From Coraliomargarita sp. (GTDB taxonomy: Bacteria > Verrucomicrobiota > Verrucomicrobiia > Opitutales > UBA953): 64,000 nucleotides of DNA. Under the pieces are notes generated by a model that saw only the letters and a program-made list of their open reading frames with translations, was not told the origin of the DNA and made no database searches. The stretch spans positions 645,001 through 709,000 of the forward strand of contig JAHEJL010000001.1 in assembly GCA_024638885.1 (NCBI GenBank). The letters run 5' to 3'. Positions 26,240-33,266 of the stretch are shown here, in pieces. The stretch's first letter is position 1. Each line of letters opens with the position of its first letter. The position numbers were made by a program, and so were the translations under genes.

Positions 26240-27808
26240 ATGCGCACCTCGTCGCTCCTCGCCCTCCTGGCCTCGCTCGTCTTCGTGACGGCGGCCGAAG
26301 ACGGCGCCCAAGTCTACAACTCCCTCTGCGTCGCCTGCCACGGCCCCGACGGCAAGGGCCTCAACGGCCTGCCTCCGCTCGTCGGCAGCGAATGGCCGAA
26401 GGGTCCCGCCGCCCGCTCGATCAAGATCGTGCTCAACGGCCTGACCGGCCCGATCGACGTCGCCGGCAAGACCTACGCCATCGACATGCCGCCTCAGGGC
26501 GCCGTCCTCAGCGACGAGAAGATCGCCGCCGTGCTCACCTACGTGCGCAAGAACTTCGCCAACGGCGCCGGCGCCGTGACCGCCGACGAGGTCAAGGCCG
26601 TCCGCGCCGCCACCGCCAAGCGCGCTACGCCCTGGACCGCCGAAGAGCTCCTGAAGGCCCACCCGTTCCCGCCCTCCAAGTCTCCGCTCAAGCACCTCGT
26701 CGCCACGGTCTACGAAGGCAGCTGGAAGGAGATGCCCGACTTCTCGAAGCTCAAGCCGGTGCTGATGGAAGACTTCAACGTCGGCATCATCGATCCGGCG
26801 CAGTCCGGCCGTAAGGACGCCTTCGCCGTCGTCTGGACCGCCCAGTTCGAGGCCTCCGAGGAAGGCAAGTATCTCTTCACCTTCGACTGCGACGACTTCG
26901 GCGCCCTCTACGTCGGCGGCGAACGCATCGCCGAGGTCAAGGGCATCGGTCCGGCCGGCAAGCGCGCCAAGGAAGTGCCGGTCATGCTCAAGAAGGGCCT
27001 GACCCCGCTCCGCGTCGAATACGTCGAGTTCGCCGGCAACGAAGTCGTGGTGCTCGCCGTGAAGGGCCCGAAGGACAAGGCCCCGCGCGCGCTCTCGAAC
27101 ACCAAGCTCAAGGTCGTGAAGGAAAAGGTCTTCATCCCGATCCAGCCCAAGGACGGCGTCGCCGCGATCTACCGTAACTTCATCGACAACACCTCGCCCC
27201 GTGCGATCGGCATCGGCTTCCCGAACGGCCTGAACATCGCGTACAGCGCCGACAACCTCGCCGCCGAGCTCTTCTGGAACGGCAAGTTCATGGACGGCGG
27301 CCACCACTGGACCGACCGTGGCGCCGGCAACGAGCCGCCTGCGGGCACGAACATCGTCAAGCTCTCCGACGGCCAGGGCGTGCAGCTCGAAGGCTCCGCC
27401 GGCAACGTCGTCCGCTTCGCCCGCGAGAAGCAGGGCAGCGAATGGGTCTTCTCGCCCGTCAACGTCGCCGCCGAGTTCAAGGGCTACGACCTCGACAAGG
27501 CCGGCAACCCGACCTTCCGCTCCGCCGGCGAAGGCTTCGCGCTCAGCGACGCCTGGCTGCCCGAAGAGGCTTCCGGCAAGGCCAGCCTCACGCGCACCCT
27601 CAAGGTGACCGGCGACAAGCCGGTCGTCGTCGTGCTCTCCCGCGGTCTCGCCGTCAGCGGCCCGACCGACGGCGTCGCCGAACTCGCCGGCGGCCTGCTG
27701 GTGCGTTCCGTCAGCGGCCCGGCCCCGAAGGCCAACGCCAACGACAAGACCCTCACCGTCACCCTGAAGCCCGGCGAGACCGCCGTGCTCGGATACTCCT
27801 ACCGCTAA
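26240..27808 (+). CDS. Secreted monoheme cytochrome c with PA14-like domain
   Basis: A 522-residue protein: signal peptide (1-19), a c-type heme domain with C-V-A-C-H at residues 30-34 and a candidate distal methionine in I-D-M-P, a linker, a PA14-like sugar-binding beta domain (about 165-275; G-K-Y-L-F-T-F-D-C-D-D-F-G-A-L-Y-V-G-G), and a C-terminal domain (about 305-522; R-A-I-G-I-G-F-P-N-G-L-N-I-A-Y) also found at the end of the pentaheme protein at 39863-41923. It probably passes electrons from the propeller protein encoded 23 bases downstream to the respiratory chain in the periplasm. ATG 26240 is chosen to start the signal peptide; ATG 26222 is an alternative. Confidence 0.82.
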   Translation: MRTSSLLALLASLVFVTAAEDGAQVYNSLCVACHGPDGKGLNGLPPLVGSEWPKGPAARSIKIVLNGLTGPIDVAGKTYAIDMPPQGAVLSDEKIAAVLTYVRKNFANGAGAVTADEVKAVRAATAKRATPWTAEELLKAHPFPPSKSPLKHLVATVYEGSWKEMPDFSKLKPVLMEDFNVGIIDPAQSGRKDAFAVVWTAQFEASEEGKYLFTFDCDDFGALYVGGERIAEVKGIGPAGKRAKEVPVMLKKGLTPLRVEYVEFAGNEVVVLAVKGPKDKAPRALSNTKLKVVKEKVFIPIQPKDGVAAIYRNFIDNTSPRAIGIGFPNGLNIAYSADNLAAELFWNGKFMDGGHHWTDRGAGNEPPAGTNIVKLSDGQGVQLEGSAGNVVRFAREKQGSEWVFSPVNVAAEFKGYDLDKAGNPTFRSAGEGFALSDAWLPEEASGKASLTRTLKVTGDKPVVVVLSRGLAVSGPTDGVAELAGGLLVRSVSGPAPKANANDKTLTVTLKPGETAVLGYSYR

Positions 27809-27831
27809 TCCCCGCCCCGGAAACCACTCTC

Positions 27832-29346
27832 ATGAAGAACCTCTCCCTGTTCCTCGCCCTCGCGGGCCTCGCCGTCGGCGCCTCCGCCGCGCCGGCTCCG
27901 GCCGCCAAGGCCGGCAAGCTCGCGACCGTCGACGCCGTCAAGGCCGCCGAAGCGCGCCAGTCCGAATTCTACGAACGCGTCGAGATCCCGACGCCGGCCG
28001 GCGAAGTGACCGAGGTCTCCTCGATCGCGCTGCTCCCCGGCAAGAAGGTCGCCATCGGCACCCGCCGCGGCGACATCTGGGTCGCCGAAGGCGCCTACGA
28101 CGCCGACCTCTCCAAGGTCAAGTGGACCAAGTTCGCCACCAACCAGCACGAGCCCCTCGGCATGTTCTGGAAGGACGGCTCCATGTACGCCATGCAGCGT
28201 CCGGAGTTCTCGCGCCTGACCGACAAGGACGGCGACGGCCGTGCCGACAGCTTCGACAGCGTCTGCTCCAAGTGGGGCGTCAGCGGCGACTACCACGAAT
28301 ACGCCTTCGGCTCCGAGCCGGACAAGGAAGGCAACGTCTGGATGGTCCTCTGCCTGACCGGTTCCTTCCACGCCCATTCCCCGTGGCGTGGCTGGGCCGC
28401 GCGCATCACCCCTGAGGGCAAGTTCATCCCGACGGCCTCCGGCATCCGCTCTCCGGGCGGCATCGGCGCCAACGCCAAGGGCGACATGTTCTACACCGAC
28501 AATCAGGGCGTCTGGAACGGCTCCTCCTCGCTCAAGTGGCTCCGCCCCGGATCGTTCCAGGGTAACCCGACCGGCAACAAGTCGGCCGCCCTCGCCAACT
28601 TCCCGGCACCGCCCGAGCCCACCAGCGGTTCGCGCATCCTCGCCGAGCGCCTGAAGTTCCCCGAGTTCGTGCCTCCGGCGGTCATCCTGCCGCACGGACG
28701 CGTCGGCAACTCGCCTTCCGGCATCGCCTGCGACCTGACCAAGGGCAAGTTCGGCCCGTGGGCCGAGCAGATGCTCATCGGCGAGCAGACCGCTTCGCAG
28801 GTCCAGCGCATCAACCTCGAGTTCGTCAACGGCCTCTACCAGGGCGCCGTGTTCCACTTCCTCGGCGGCTTCGAGGCCGGCCTCATCCCGGTCCGCATGG
28901 ACCAGGAAGACGGCACGCTCTTCATCGGCGGTTCCAACCGTGGCTGGGGTTCGCGCGGCTCGAAGCCGTTCACCTTCGAGCGCGTGCGCTTCAAGGGCAA
29001 GGTGCCCTTCGAGATGCATGACATCTCGGCCCGTCACGATGGCTTCGAAGTCACCTTCACCCATCCGGTCGACGCCGCCGCGGCCGCCGACGTGAAGAAC
29101 TACGCCCTCGATACCTTCACCTACATCTACCAGTCGAGCTACGGCAGCCCGGAAGTCGATCAGACCACGCCGACCGTCAAGTCCGCCACCGTCTCGGCCG
29201 ACGGCCTCAAGGTCCGCCTCGTCGTCGACGGCCTCGTCCGCGGCCACATCCATCACCTCGCTCTCAGCGACATCAAGTCGAAGAGCGGCGACTCCCTCTG
29301 GCACTCCGAGGGTTGGTATACGCTGAACGAGATCCCGGCCAAGTAA
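27832..29346 (+). CDS. Secreted beta-propeller dehydrogenase-like protein
   Basis: A 504-residue protein with a signal peptide (1-20), repeated propeller blades, a Ca-binding-like loop D-K-D-G-D-G-R-A-D, H-E-P-L-G-M and S-P-G-G-I-G blade motifs and a C-terminal Ig-like strand domain (from about 410). The arrangement matches the planctomycete/verrucomicrobial putative membrane-bound dehydrogenase or PQQ-sugar-dehydrogenase-like propeller group, usually encoded with a cytochrome c as here. It contains no CxxCH. PQQ dependence and substrate are not provable from sequence. A clear paralogue is at 41920-43401. Confidence 0.75.
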   Translation: MKNLSLFLALAGLAVGASAAPAPAAKAGKLATVDAVKAAEARQSEFYERVEIPTPAGEVTEVSSIALLPGKKVAIGTRRGDIWVAEGAYDADLSKVKWTKFATNQHEPLGMFWKDGSMYAMQRPEFSRLTDKDGDGRADSFDSVCSKWGVSGDYHEYAFGSEPDKEGNVWMVLCLTGSFHAHSPWRGWAARITPEGKFIPTASGIRSPGGIGANAKGDMFYTDNQGVWNGSSSLKWLRPGSFQGNPTGNKSAALANFPAPPEPTSGSRILAERLKFPEFVPPAVILPHGRVGNSPSGIACDLTKGKFGPWAEQMLIGEQTASQVQRINLEFVNGLYQGAVFHFLGGFEAGLIPVRMDQEDGTLFIGGSNRGWGSRGSKPFTFERVRFKGKVPFEMHDISARHDGFEVTFTHPVDAAAAADVKNYALDTFTYIYQSSYGSPEVDQTTPTVKSATVSADGLKVRLVVDGLVRGHIHHLALSDIKSKSGDSLWHSEGWYTLNEIPAK

Positions 29347-29364
29347 GCCTGACCGCGGGGAACC

Positions 29365-29390
29365 GCTGGCGGGGTGAACTGCTGCAAGGC
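29365..29390 (+). repeat. Dispersed repeat, family H
   Basis: Contains GGGGTGAACTGCTGCAAGGC, close to the copy at 16726-16750. Confidence 0.5.
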
Positions 29391-29399
29391 AGATACGAG

Positions 29400-29426
29400 G
29401 GGCGCCGTCAGGCGCCCTTCTTGTTT
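29400..29426 (+). terminator. Intrinsic terminator of the cytochrome/propeller operon
   Basis: GGGCGCC/GGCGCCC stem with a four-base loop followed by TTCTTGTTT, 53 bases after the propeller stop codon. Confidence 0.75.
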
Positions 29427-29428
29427 GG

Positions 29429-29455
29429 GTAGGGGCAGCACGACGTGCAGCCCTT
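29429..29455 (+). repeat. GTAGGG module, family C relative
   Basis: GTAGGGGCAGCACGACGTGC followed by AGCCC: the family C palindrome with an altered loop. First member of the tandem module array reaching 29732. Confidence 0.55.
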
Positions 29456-29477
29456 GTTCGCCGCAGGGCGAACCAAG

Positions 29478-29538
29478 GTAGGGGCACGATTTATCGTGCA
29501 CTCCCGGATGGAGGCCGCGGCGGAGCCACGTCCCTACC
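29478..29538 (+). repeat. GTAGGG...CCTACC module, family D relative
   Basis: Bounded by GTAGGG and CCTACC with an inner palindrome GCACGATTTATCGTGC. Confidence 0.6.
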
Positions 29539-29572
29539 TCCGGCCGCCCTGCGGCGGCCTGTGTGCCTTGGG

Positions 29573-29696
29573 GTAGGGCGGTGATTGCCATCACCGCCGT
29601 TCGAAGCCATAGGTGGTTAGTCTTCGGTTCTTAGCCGAGGTATGTGAACTTCGACGTCCTTCCGCGAATGGACGTGATGGCAATCACGTCCCTACC
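29573..29696 (+). repeat. Family B element with terminal inverted repeats (MITE-like)
   Basis: 124 bases. The left end is GTAGGGCGGTGATTGCCATC and the right end, reverse-complemented, is GTAGGGACGTGATTGCCATC, so the ends are inverted repeats of about 22 bases; each end is also itself palindromic around GTGATTGCCATCAC. The inner 75 bases have no coding potential. Degenerate copies are at 4255-4361 and 19520-19645. Confidence 0.78.
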
Positions 29697-29700
29697 TCGA

Positions 29701-29732
29701 GTCGCGGCCGAGCAGGGGTGCTCGGCCCTACC
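29701..29732 (+). repeat. Half copy of family A repeat
   Basis: Only the right hairpin arm (GGCCGAGCAGGGGTGCTCGGCC) and CCTACC remain, joined to the end of the family B element. Confidence 0.7.
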
Positions 29733-29841
29733 GAACATGACCTCATTGCCCTAATGCTCCGAATTGCTCATATAGGGCGGGGGAACGCGGTTGCCACGAG
29801 GGCGGCGTGGAAAGAGAAGTAGGCAACCCCTTACCCCCGCC

Positions 29842-31746
29842 ATGCATATTACCTGGATTGATTGGGTCATCGTCGCAGCTTCGATCCTGATCTGCTTCGT
29901 GCCTGCGCTCTTCCTCGCCAAGCGCTCGGGCGGCAGCACCGCCGAGTTCTTCGCCTCGGGCCGCTCGGTGCCCTGGTGGCTCGCGGGCCTCTCGATGGTG
30001 GCGACGACCTTCTCGTCCGACACCCCGAACTGGGTGACCGAGCAGGTGCGCAAATACGGCGTCGCCGGCAACTGGCAGTGGTGGGCCTTCGTGCTCACCG
30101 GCGTGGCCACGGTCTTCTTCTTCGCCCGCCTGTGGCGCCGTTCAGGCGTCATGACCGACCTGGAGTTCTACGAGCATCGCTACTCCGGTGCCGCCGCCTC
30201 GGTCGTGCGAGGCTTCCGCGCCATCTACCTCGGTCTGTTCTTCAACTGCTTCATCATGGGCATGGTGACGCTCGCCGCGTGCAAGATCGCCAACATCCTC
30301 TTCGGCATGCCGGCTTGGCAGACCATCGTCATCTGCGGCATCCTCAACGTCGTCTTCGCCGCGCACTCCGGCCTCTGGGGCGTGCTGGTCATCGATATGG
30401 TGCAGTTCTTCATCAAGATGACCGCCGTCTTCGCGGCCGCCTGGTTCTCGCTCGTCGAGGTCGGCCGTCGCCTGACCGGCGAAGCCAGCGGCTGGGCGGG
30501 CCTGAAGGCGCTCGTCGCGAAGCTCTCCACCCAGCAGGTCGTGACGACCGCCGGCGTGCCGGTGATGTCGGTCTCGGACGGCAAGGGGCAGCCGATCCTG
30601 GACATGCTGCCGAACTTCACGATGTCGGAGCTGGCGCTGATGATCTTCATCCTGCCCATCGCCATCAGCTGGTGGGCCAACTGGTATCCCGGCGCCGAGC
30701 CCGGCGGCGGTTCGTACATCGCCCAGCGCATGCTGGCCTCGAAGTCCGAGAAGGATTCCCTCGGCGGCACGCTCTTCTTCAACATCGCCCACTACGTGCT
30801 CCGTCCGTGGCCGTGGATCATCACCGCGCTGTGCTCGATCATCGTCTATCCCGACCTCGCGGCCATCACCAAGGCCTTCCCGGACGCCGACCCCAAGCTC
30901 ATCGGCCATGACTCCGCCTTCCCGGCGATGCTCATGTTCCTGCCCGTCGGCTTCGTCGGCCTGATGGTCGGTGGTCTCATCGCCGCGAATTCGTCGACCA
31001 TCCTGACGCACCTCAACTGGGGTTCCTCGTATCTCGTCCACGACTTCTACCGTCGCTTCATGAAGAAGGACGGCAGCGAGGCCCATTACGTGAACGTCGG
31101 CCGTCTCTCGACCGTGCTCCTCTACGTCGTCGCCGCCGTGCTCAGCCTTTACATGACTTCCGCCCAGGCGGCCTTCCAGGTCCTGCTCTCGATCGGCGCC
31201 GGTACCGGCCTGCTGTACATCGCCCGCTGGTTCTGGTGGCGCGTCTCCGCCTGGTGCGAGGTCGTCGCCATGGTGATGTCGCTCGTGACCGCCGTGGGCG
31301 TCCCGCTGGCGATGCCGCAGGCCGATTTCGCCACGACGACGCTGTGGCAGGTCGGACTCACGACCGTCGCTTGGCTGATCACCGCCTACGTCGGCCCGCA
31401 GACCGACCGCGCGACGCTGCTTTCCTTCTGCCAGAAGGTGAAGCCCGCCGGTCCCGGCTGGACGGACATCCGCGCCGAAGCCGGCATCAGCGACGCCGAG
31501 ATCGCGCAGGAGAATCGCGTCGGCTCGGCCTTCGTCGGTTGGATCGCCGGCTGCGCCCTCATCTGGGGTTCGCTCTTCGCCATCGGCAACTTCCTCTACG
31601 CCGCGGGCGATCCTCAACGTCTCACGATGGCGTGGGTGCTCGCCGGCGTCACGCTCGTCAGCGGTTATGTCCTGCTGAAGATCACCCAGCAGCTCTGGGC
31701 GGATAGCAGCGCGGCGCAGGCGCGAGAAGACGCGAAGCGGGCTTAG
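29842..31746 (+). CDS. Sodium:solute symporter family protein
   Basis: A 634-residue membrane protein with about 14 hydrophobic segments. The opening helix, F-F-A-S-G-R-S-V-P-W-W-L-A-G-L-S-M-V-A-T-T-F-S-S-D-T-P, is the classic SSS (SLC5) N-terminal signature, with an N-S-S-T-I-L-T pattern in a later helix. The length and the W-W-A-N-W-Y-P-G-A-E-P-G-G-G-S-Y loop are typical for the long verrucomicrobial/planctomycete sugar or carboxylate symporters. Placement next to sugar-oxidising genes and aldose epimerase favours a sugar substrate but does not prove it. ATG 29842 begins the first helix. Confidence 0.88.
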   Translation: MHITWIDWVIVAASILICFVPALFLAKRSGGSTAEFFASGRSVPWWLAGLSMVATTFSSDTPNWVTEQVRKYGVAGNWQWWAFVLTGVATVFFFARLWRRSGVMTDLEFYEHRYSGAAASVVRGFRAIYLGLFFNCFIMGMVTLAACKIANILFGMPAWQTIVICGILNVVFAAHSGLWGVLVIDMVQFFIKMTAVFAAAWFSLVEVGRRLTGEASGWAGLKALVAKLSTQQVVTTAGVPVMSVSDGKGQPILDMLPNFTMSELALMIFILPIAISWWANWYPGAEPGGGSYIAQRMLASKSEKDSLGGTLFFNIAHYVLRPWPWIITALCSIIVYPDLAAITKAFPDADPKLIGHDSAFPAMLMFLPVGFVGLMVGGLIAANSSTILTHLNWGSSYLVHDFYRRFMKKDGSEAHYVNVGRLSTVLLYVVAAVLSLYMTSAQAAFQVLLSIGAGTGLLYIARWFWWRVSAWCEVVAMVMSLVTAVGVPLAMPQADFATTTLWQVGLTTVAWLITAYVGPQTDRATLLSFCQKVKPAGPGWTDIRAEAGISDAEIAQENRVGSAFVGWIAGCALIWGSLFAIGNFLYAAGDPQRLTMAWVLAGVTLVSGYVLLKITQQLWADSSAAQAREDAKRA

Positions 31747-31749
31747 TTG

Positions 31750-31780
31750 AGAGCATAGGGTATCGAGTATGGAGTATCGG
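31750..31780 (+). repeat. Dispersed repeat, family G
   Basis: Contains TATCGAGTATGGAGTATCG, the reverse complement relative of 12511-12543. It is followed by a GGGCG/CGCCC hairpin (31781-31797). Confidence 0.5.
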
Positions 31781-31811
31781 CGGGCGTAAGCGCCCGCGGT
31801 ACCTGTATCAG

Positions 31812-31866
31812 GTAGGGCTGACCATCCTTGGCCGGCCGCGGCCGAGCAGGGATGCTCAGCCCTACC
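31812..31866 (+). repeat. Dispersed palindromic repeat, family A
   Basis: 55 bases from GTAGGG to CCTACC; G-to-A changes in both the left arm (GGCTGACC) and the right arm (GCTCAGCC) distinguish it from the other copies. Confidence 0.9.
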
Positions 31867-31894
31867 TCAAGACGATGCCAAGGAGCAGCTTTCC

Positions 31895-33043
31895 TTATCC
31901 GCGGATGACGCCGAACTTGAAGACCAGCTTCTGCGAGTACGTTTCGCCGGGGCGCAGGATGCCGCTGGGGTAGCCGAGGCGATGGAACGCGGGCTGGTTC
32001 GGCGAATCCGGGAAGAGGCCGGGCTCGAGGCAGAAGCCTTGGCGGAAGGCGAAGGGCTTCGGCCAGCGGCCCTGGACGGTGCCGGTGAGGAAGTTGCCGG
32101 TGTAGAGCTGCAGGCCCGGGGCGTCGGTGAGGACTTCCAGGGTGCGTCCCGAAGTGGCTTCGGTGACGAATGCGGAGGACTTCAGGGTCTGGTCCGTGCC
32201 GAGGTCGTAGCAATGGTCGTAACCACGGCCTCGGCGGAGCTGGTCGTGCGGGGCGCCGATGCGCTCGCCGATGGCGTGCGGGCGACGGAAGTCGAACGGC
32301 GTGTTGGTCACGTCCATGAGTTCGCCGGTCGGGATGAGCGCGGCGTTGACCGGGACGAGGCGATCGGCACGCAGCGTCACGCGGTGGTCGAGGATGCTGC
32401 CCTGGCCGGCCAGGTTGAAGAAGACGTGGTTCGTGAGGTTGCACGCCGTCGGGGCGTCGGTCGTCGCGGCGAAGTCGATCGTCAGCTCGTCGGCGTCGTC
32501 GGGCAGGCCGTAGGTGACGGTCACGGTGAGCGTACCGGGGTAGCCTTCTTCGCCGTCGGGGCTTACGTAGGTCAGGCGGACCGAGGAGCCGGCGGAGGTA
32601 CGGGTCGCCTCGGACTTCCAGACGCGCTTGTCGAGGCCGCGGAGGCCGCCGTGGAGGTGGTTGCCGTTGTTGTTCTGCGCGAGGGCGATCTCGCGGCCGT
32701 CGATGGTCAGCTTCCCGCCGTCGAGGCGATTGGCGTAGCGGCCGACCGTGCTGCCGAGGAACGGATTGCCGGCGACGTAGTCTTCGAGCGAGCGGAGACC
32801 GAGGGTGATCTCGCCGAGGCGGCCATGGACGTCGGGCACGCGGATCGAGGTGAGCGTGGCGCCGAACTCGCTGACCGAGACTTCCATGCCTCGGGCGTTG
32901 GTGAGCGTATGGAGCTGGACCGGCTGGCCTTCGATGACGCCATGTTGGCGGCGCAGGGCGTTGCCGGCGCGGCGGGAGCGGCGGAGGAGCAGGAAGCCCG
33001 TGATCAGGAGGGTGCCGTAGGCCAGTGCTTCAGGGGAGAGCAT
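31895..33043 (-). CDS. galM: Aldose 1-epimerase with N-terminal membrane anchor
   Basis: Interconverts alpha and beta anomers of hexoses. The 382-residue protein has all GalM hallmarks: N-R-L-D-G-G-K-L-T-I-D-G, N-H-L-H-G-G (first catalytic histidine), L-T-N-H-V-F-F-N-L (second histidine), G-Y-D-H-C-Y and the L-E-P-G-L-F-P-D-S-P-N segment whose glutamate is the catalytic base. Unusually, residues 5-20 form a hydrophobic helix followed by R-R-S-R-R, suggesting an inner-membrane anchor with the enzyme probably in the periplasm if the helix orientation is N-in; the arginines argue for care. Function fits neighbouring sugar symporter and dehydrogenase genes. Confidence 0.9.
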   Translation of the reverse strand: MLSPEALAYGTLLITGFLLLRRSRRAGNALRRQHGVIEGQPVQLHTLTNARGMEVSVSEFGATLTSIRVPDVHGRLGEITLGLRSLEDYVAGNPFLGSTVGRYANRLDGGKLTIDGREIALAQNNNGNHLHGGLRGLDKRVWKSEATRTSAGSSVRLTYVSPDGEEGYPGTLTVTVTYGLPDDADELTIDFAATTDAPTACNLTNHVFFNLAGQGSILDHRVTLRADRLVPVNAALIPTGELMDVTNTPFDFRRPHAIGERIGAPHDQLRRGRGYDHCYDLGTDQTLKSSAFVTEATSGRTLEVLTDAPGLQLYTGNFLTGTVQGRWPKPFAFRQGFCLEPGLFPDSPNQPAFHRLGYPSGILRPGETYSQKLVFKFGVIRG

Positions 33044-33099
33044 GCGGTGAATTTGCGAGGTGCGGGAAGGGTGGGCAAATCAAAGAAGAGCCAAGAGCG

Positions 33100-33135
33100 G
33101 AGGACTGAGTCGAGGACGGCATCGAGGGCTGAATG
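33100..33135 (+). repeat. Dispersed repeat, family F
   Basis: GAGGACTGAGTCGAGGACGG followed by CATCGAGGGCTGAAT, matching 19419-19466. Confidence 0.65.
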
Positions 33136-33141
33136 TCATCG

Positions 33142-33196
33142 GTAGGGCTGGCCATCCTTGGCCGGCCGCGGCCGAGCAGGGATGCTCGGCCCTACC
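33142..33196 (+). repeat. Dispersed palindromic repeat, family A
   Basis: 55-base module, essentially identical to the copy at 16793-16847. Confidence 0.9.
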
Positions 33197-33210
33197 CGAG
33201 GCATGAGGGG

Positions 33211-33240
33211 AAACAGAAAGGCCGCCTGTTGAGGCGGCCT
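33211..33240 (-). terminator. Intrinsic terminator of the prc-rhomboid-clpP unit
   Basis: Minus-strand stem AGGCCGCC/GGCGGCCT with a six-base loop followed by TTCTGTTT, 27 bases after the prc stop. Confidence 0.8.
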
Positions 33241-33266
33241 GAATCTGCTTCGCGGTTACGCCGCGT

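Larger units (their letters stand above)
29347..29841. other. Gene-free repeat-rich intergenic region
   Basis: 495 bases without a credible gene between the propeller and symporter genes. From left to right it holds a family H repeat, a terminator, a family C module, a family D module, a GGCCGCC/GGCGGCC hairpin (29542-29560), a complete family B element and half a family A module. The last 110 bases (29733-29841) are free of repeats and AT-richer and should contain the symporter promoter. Confidence 0.8.
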
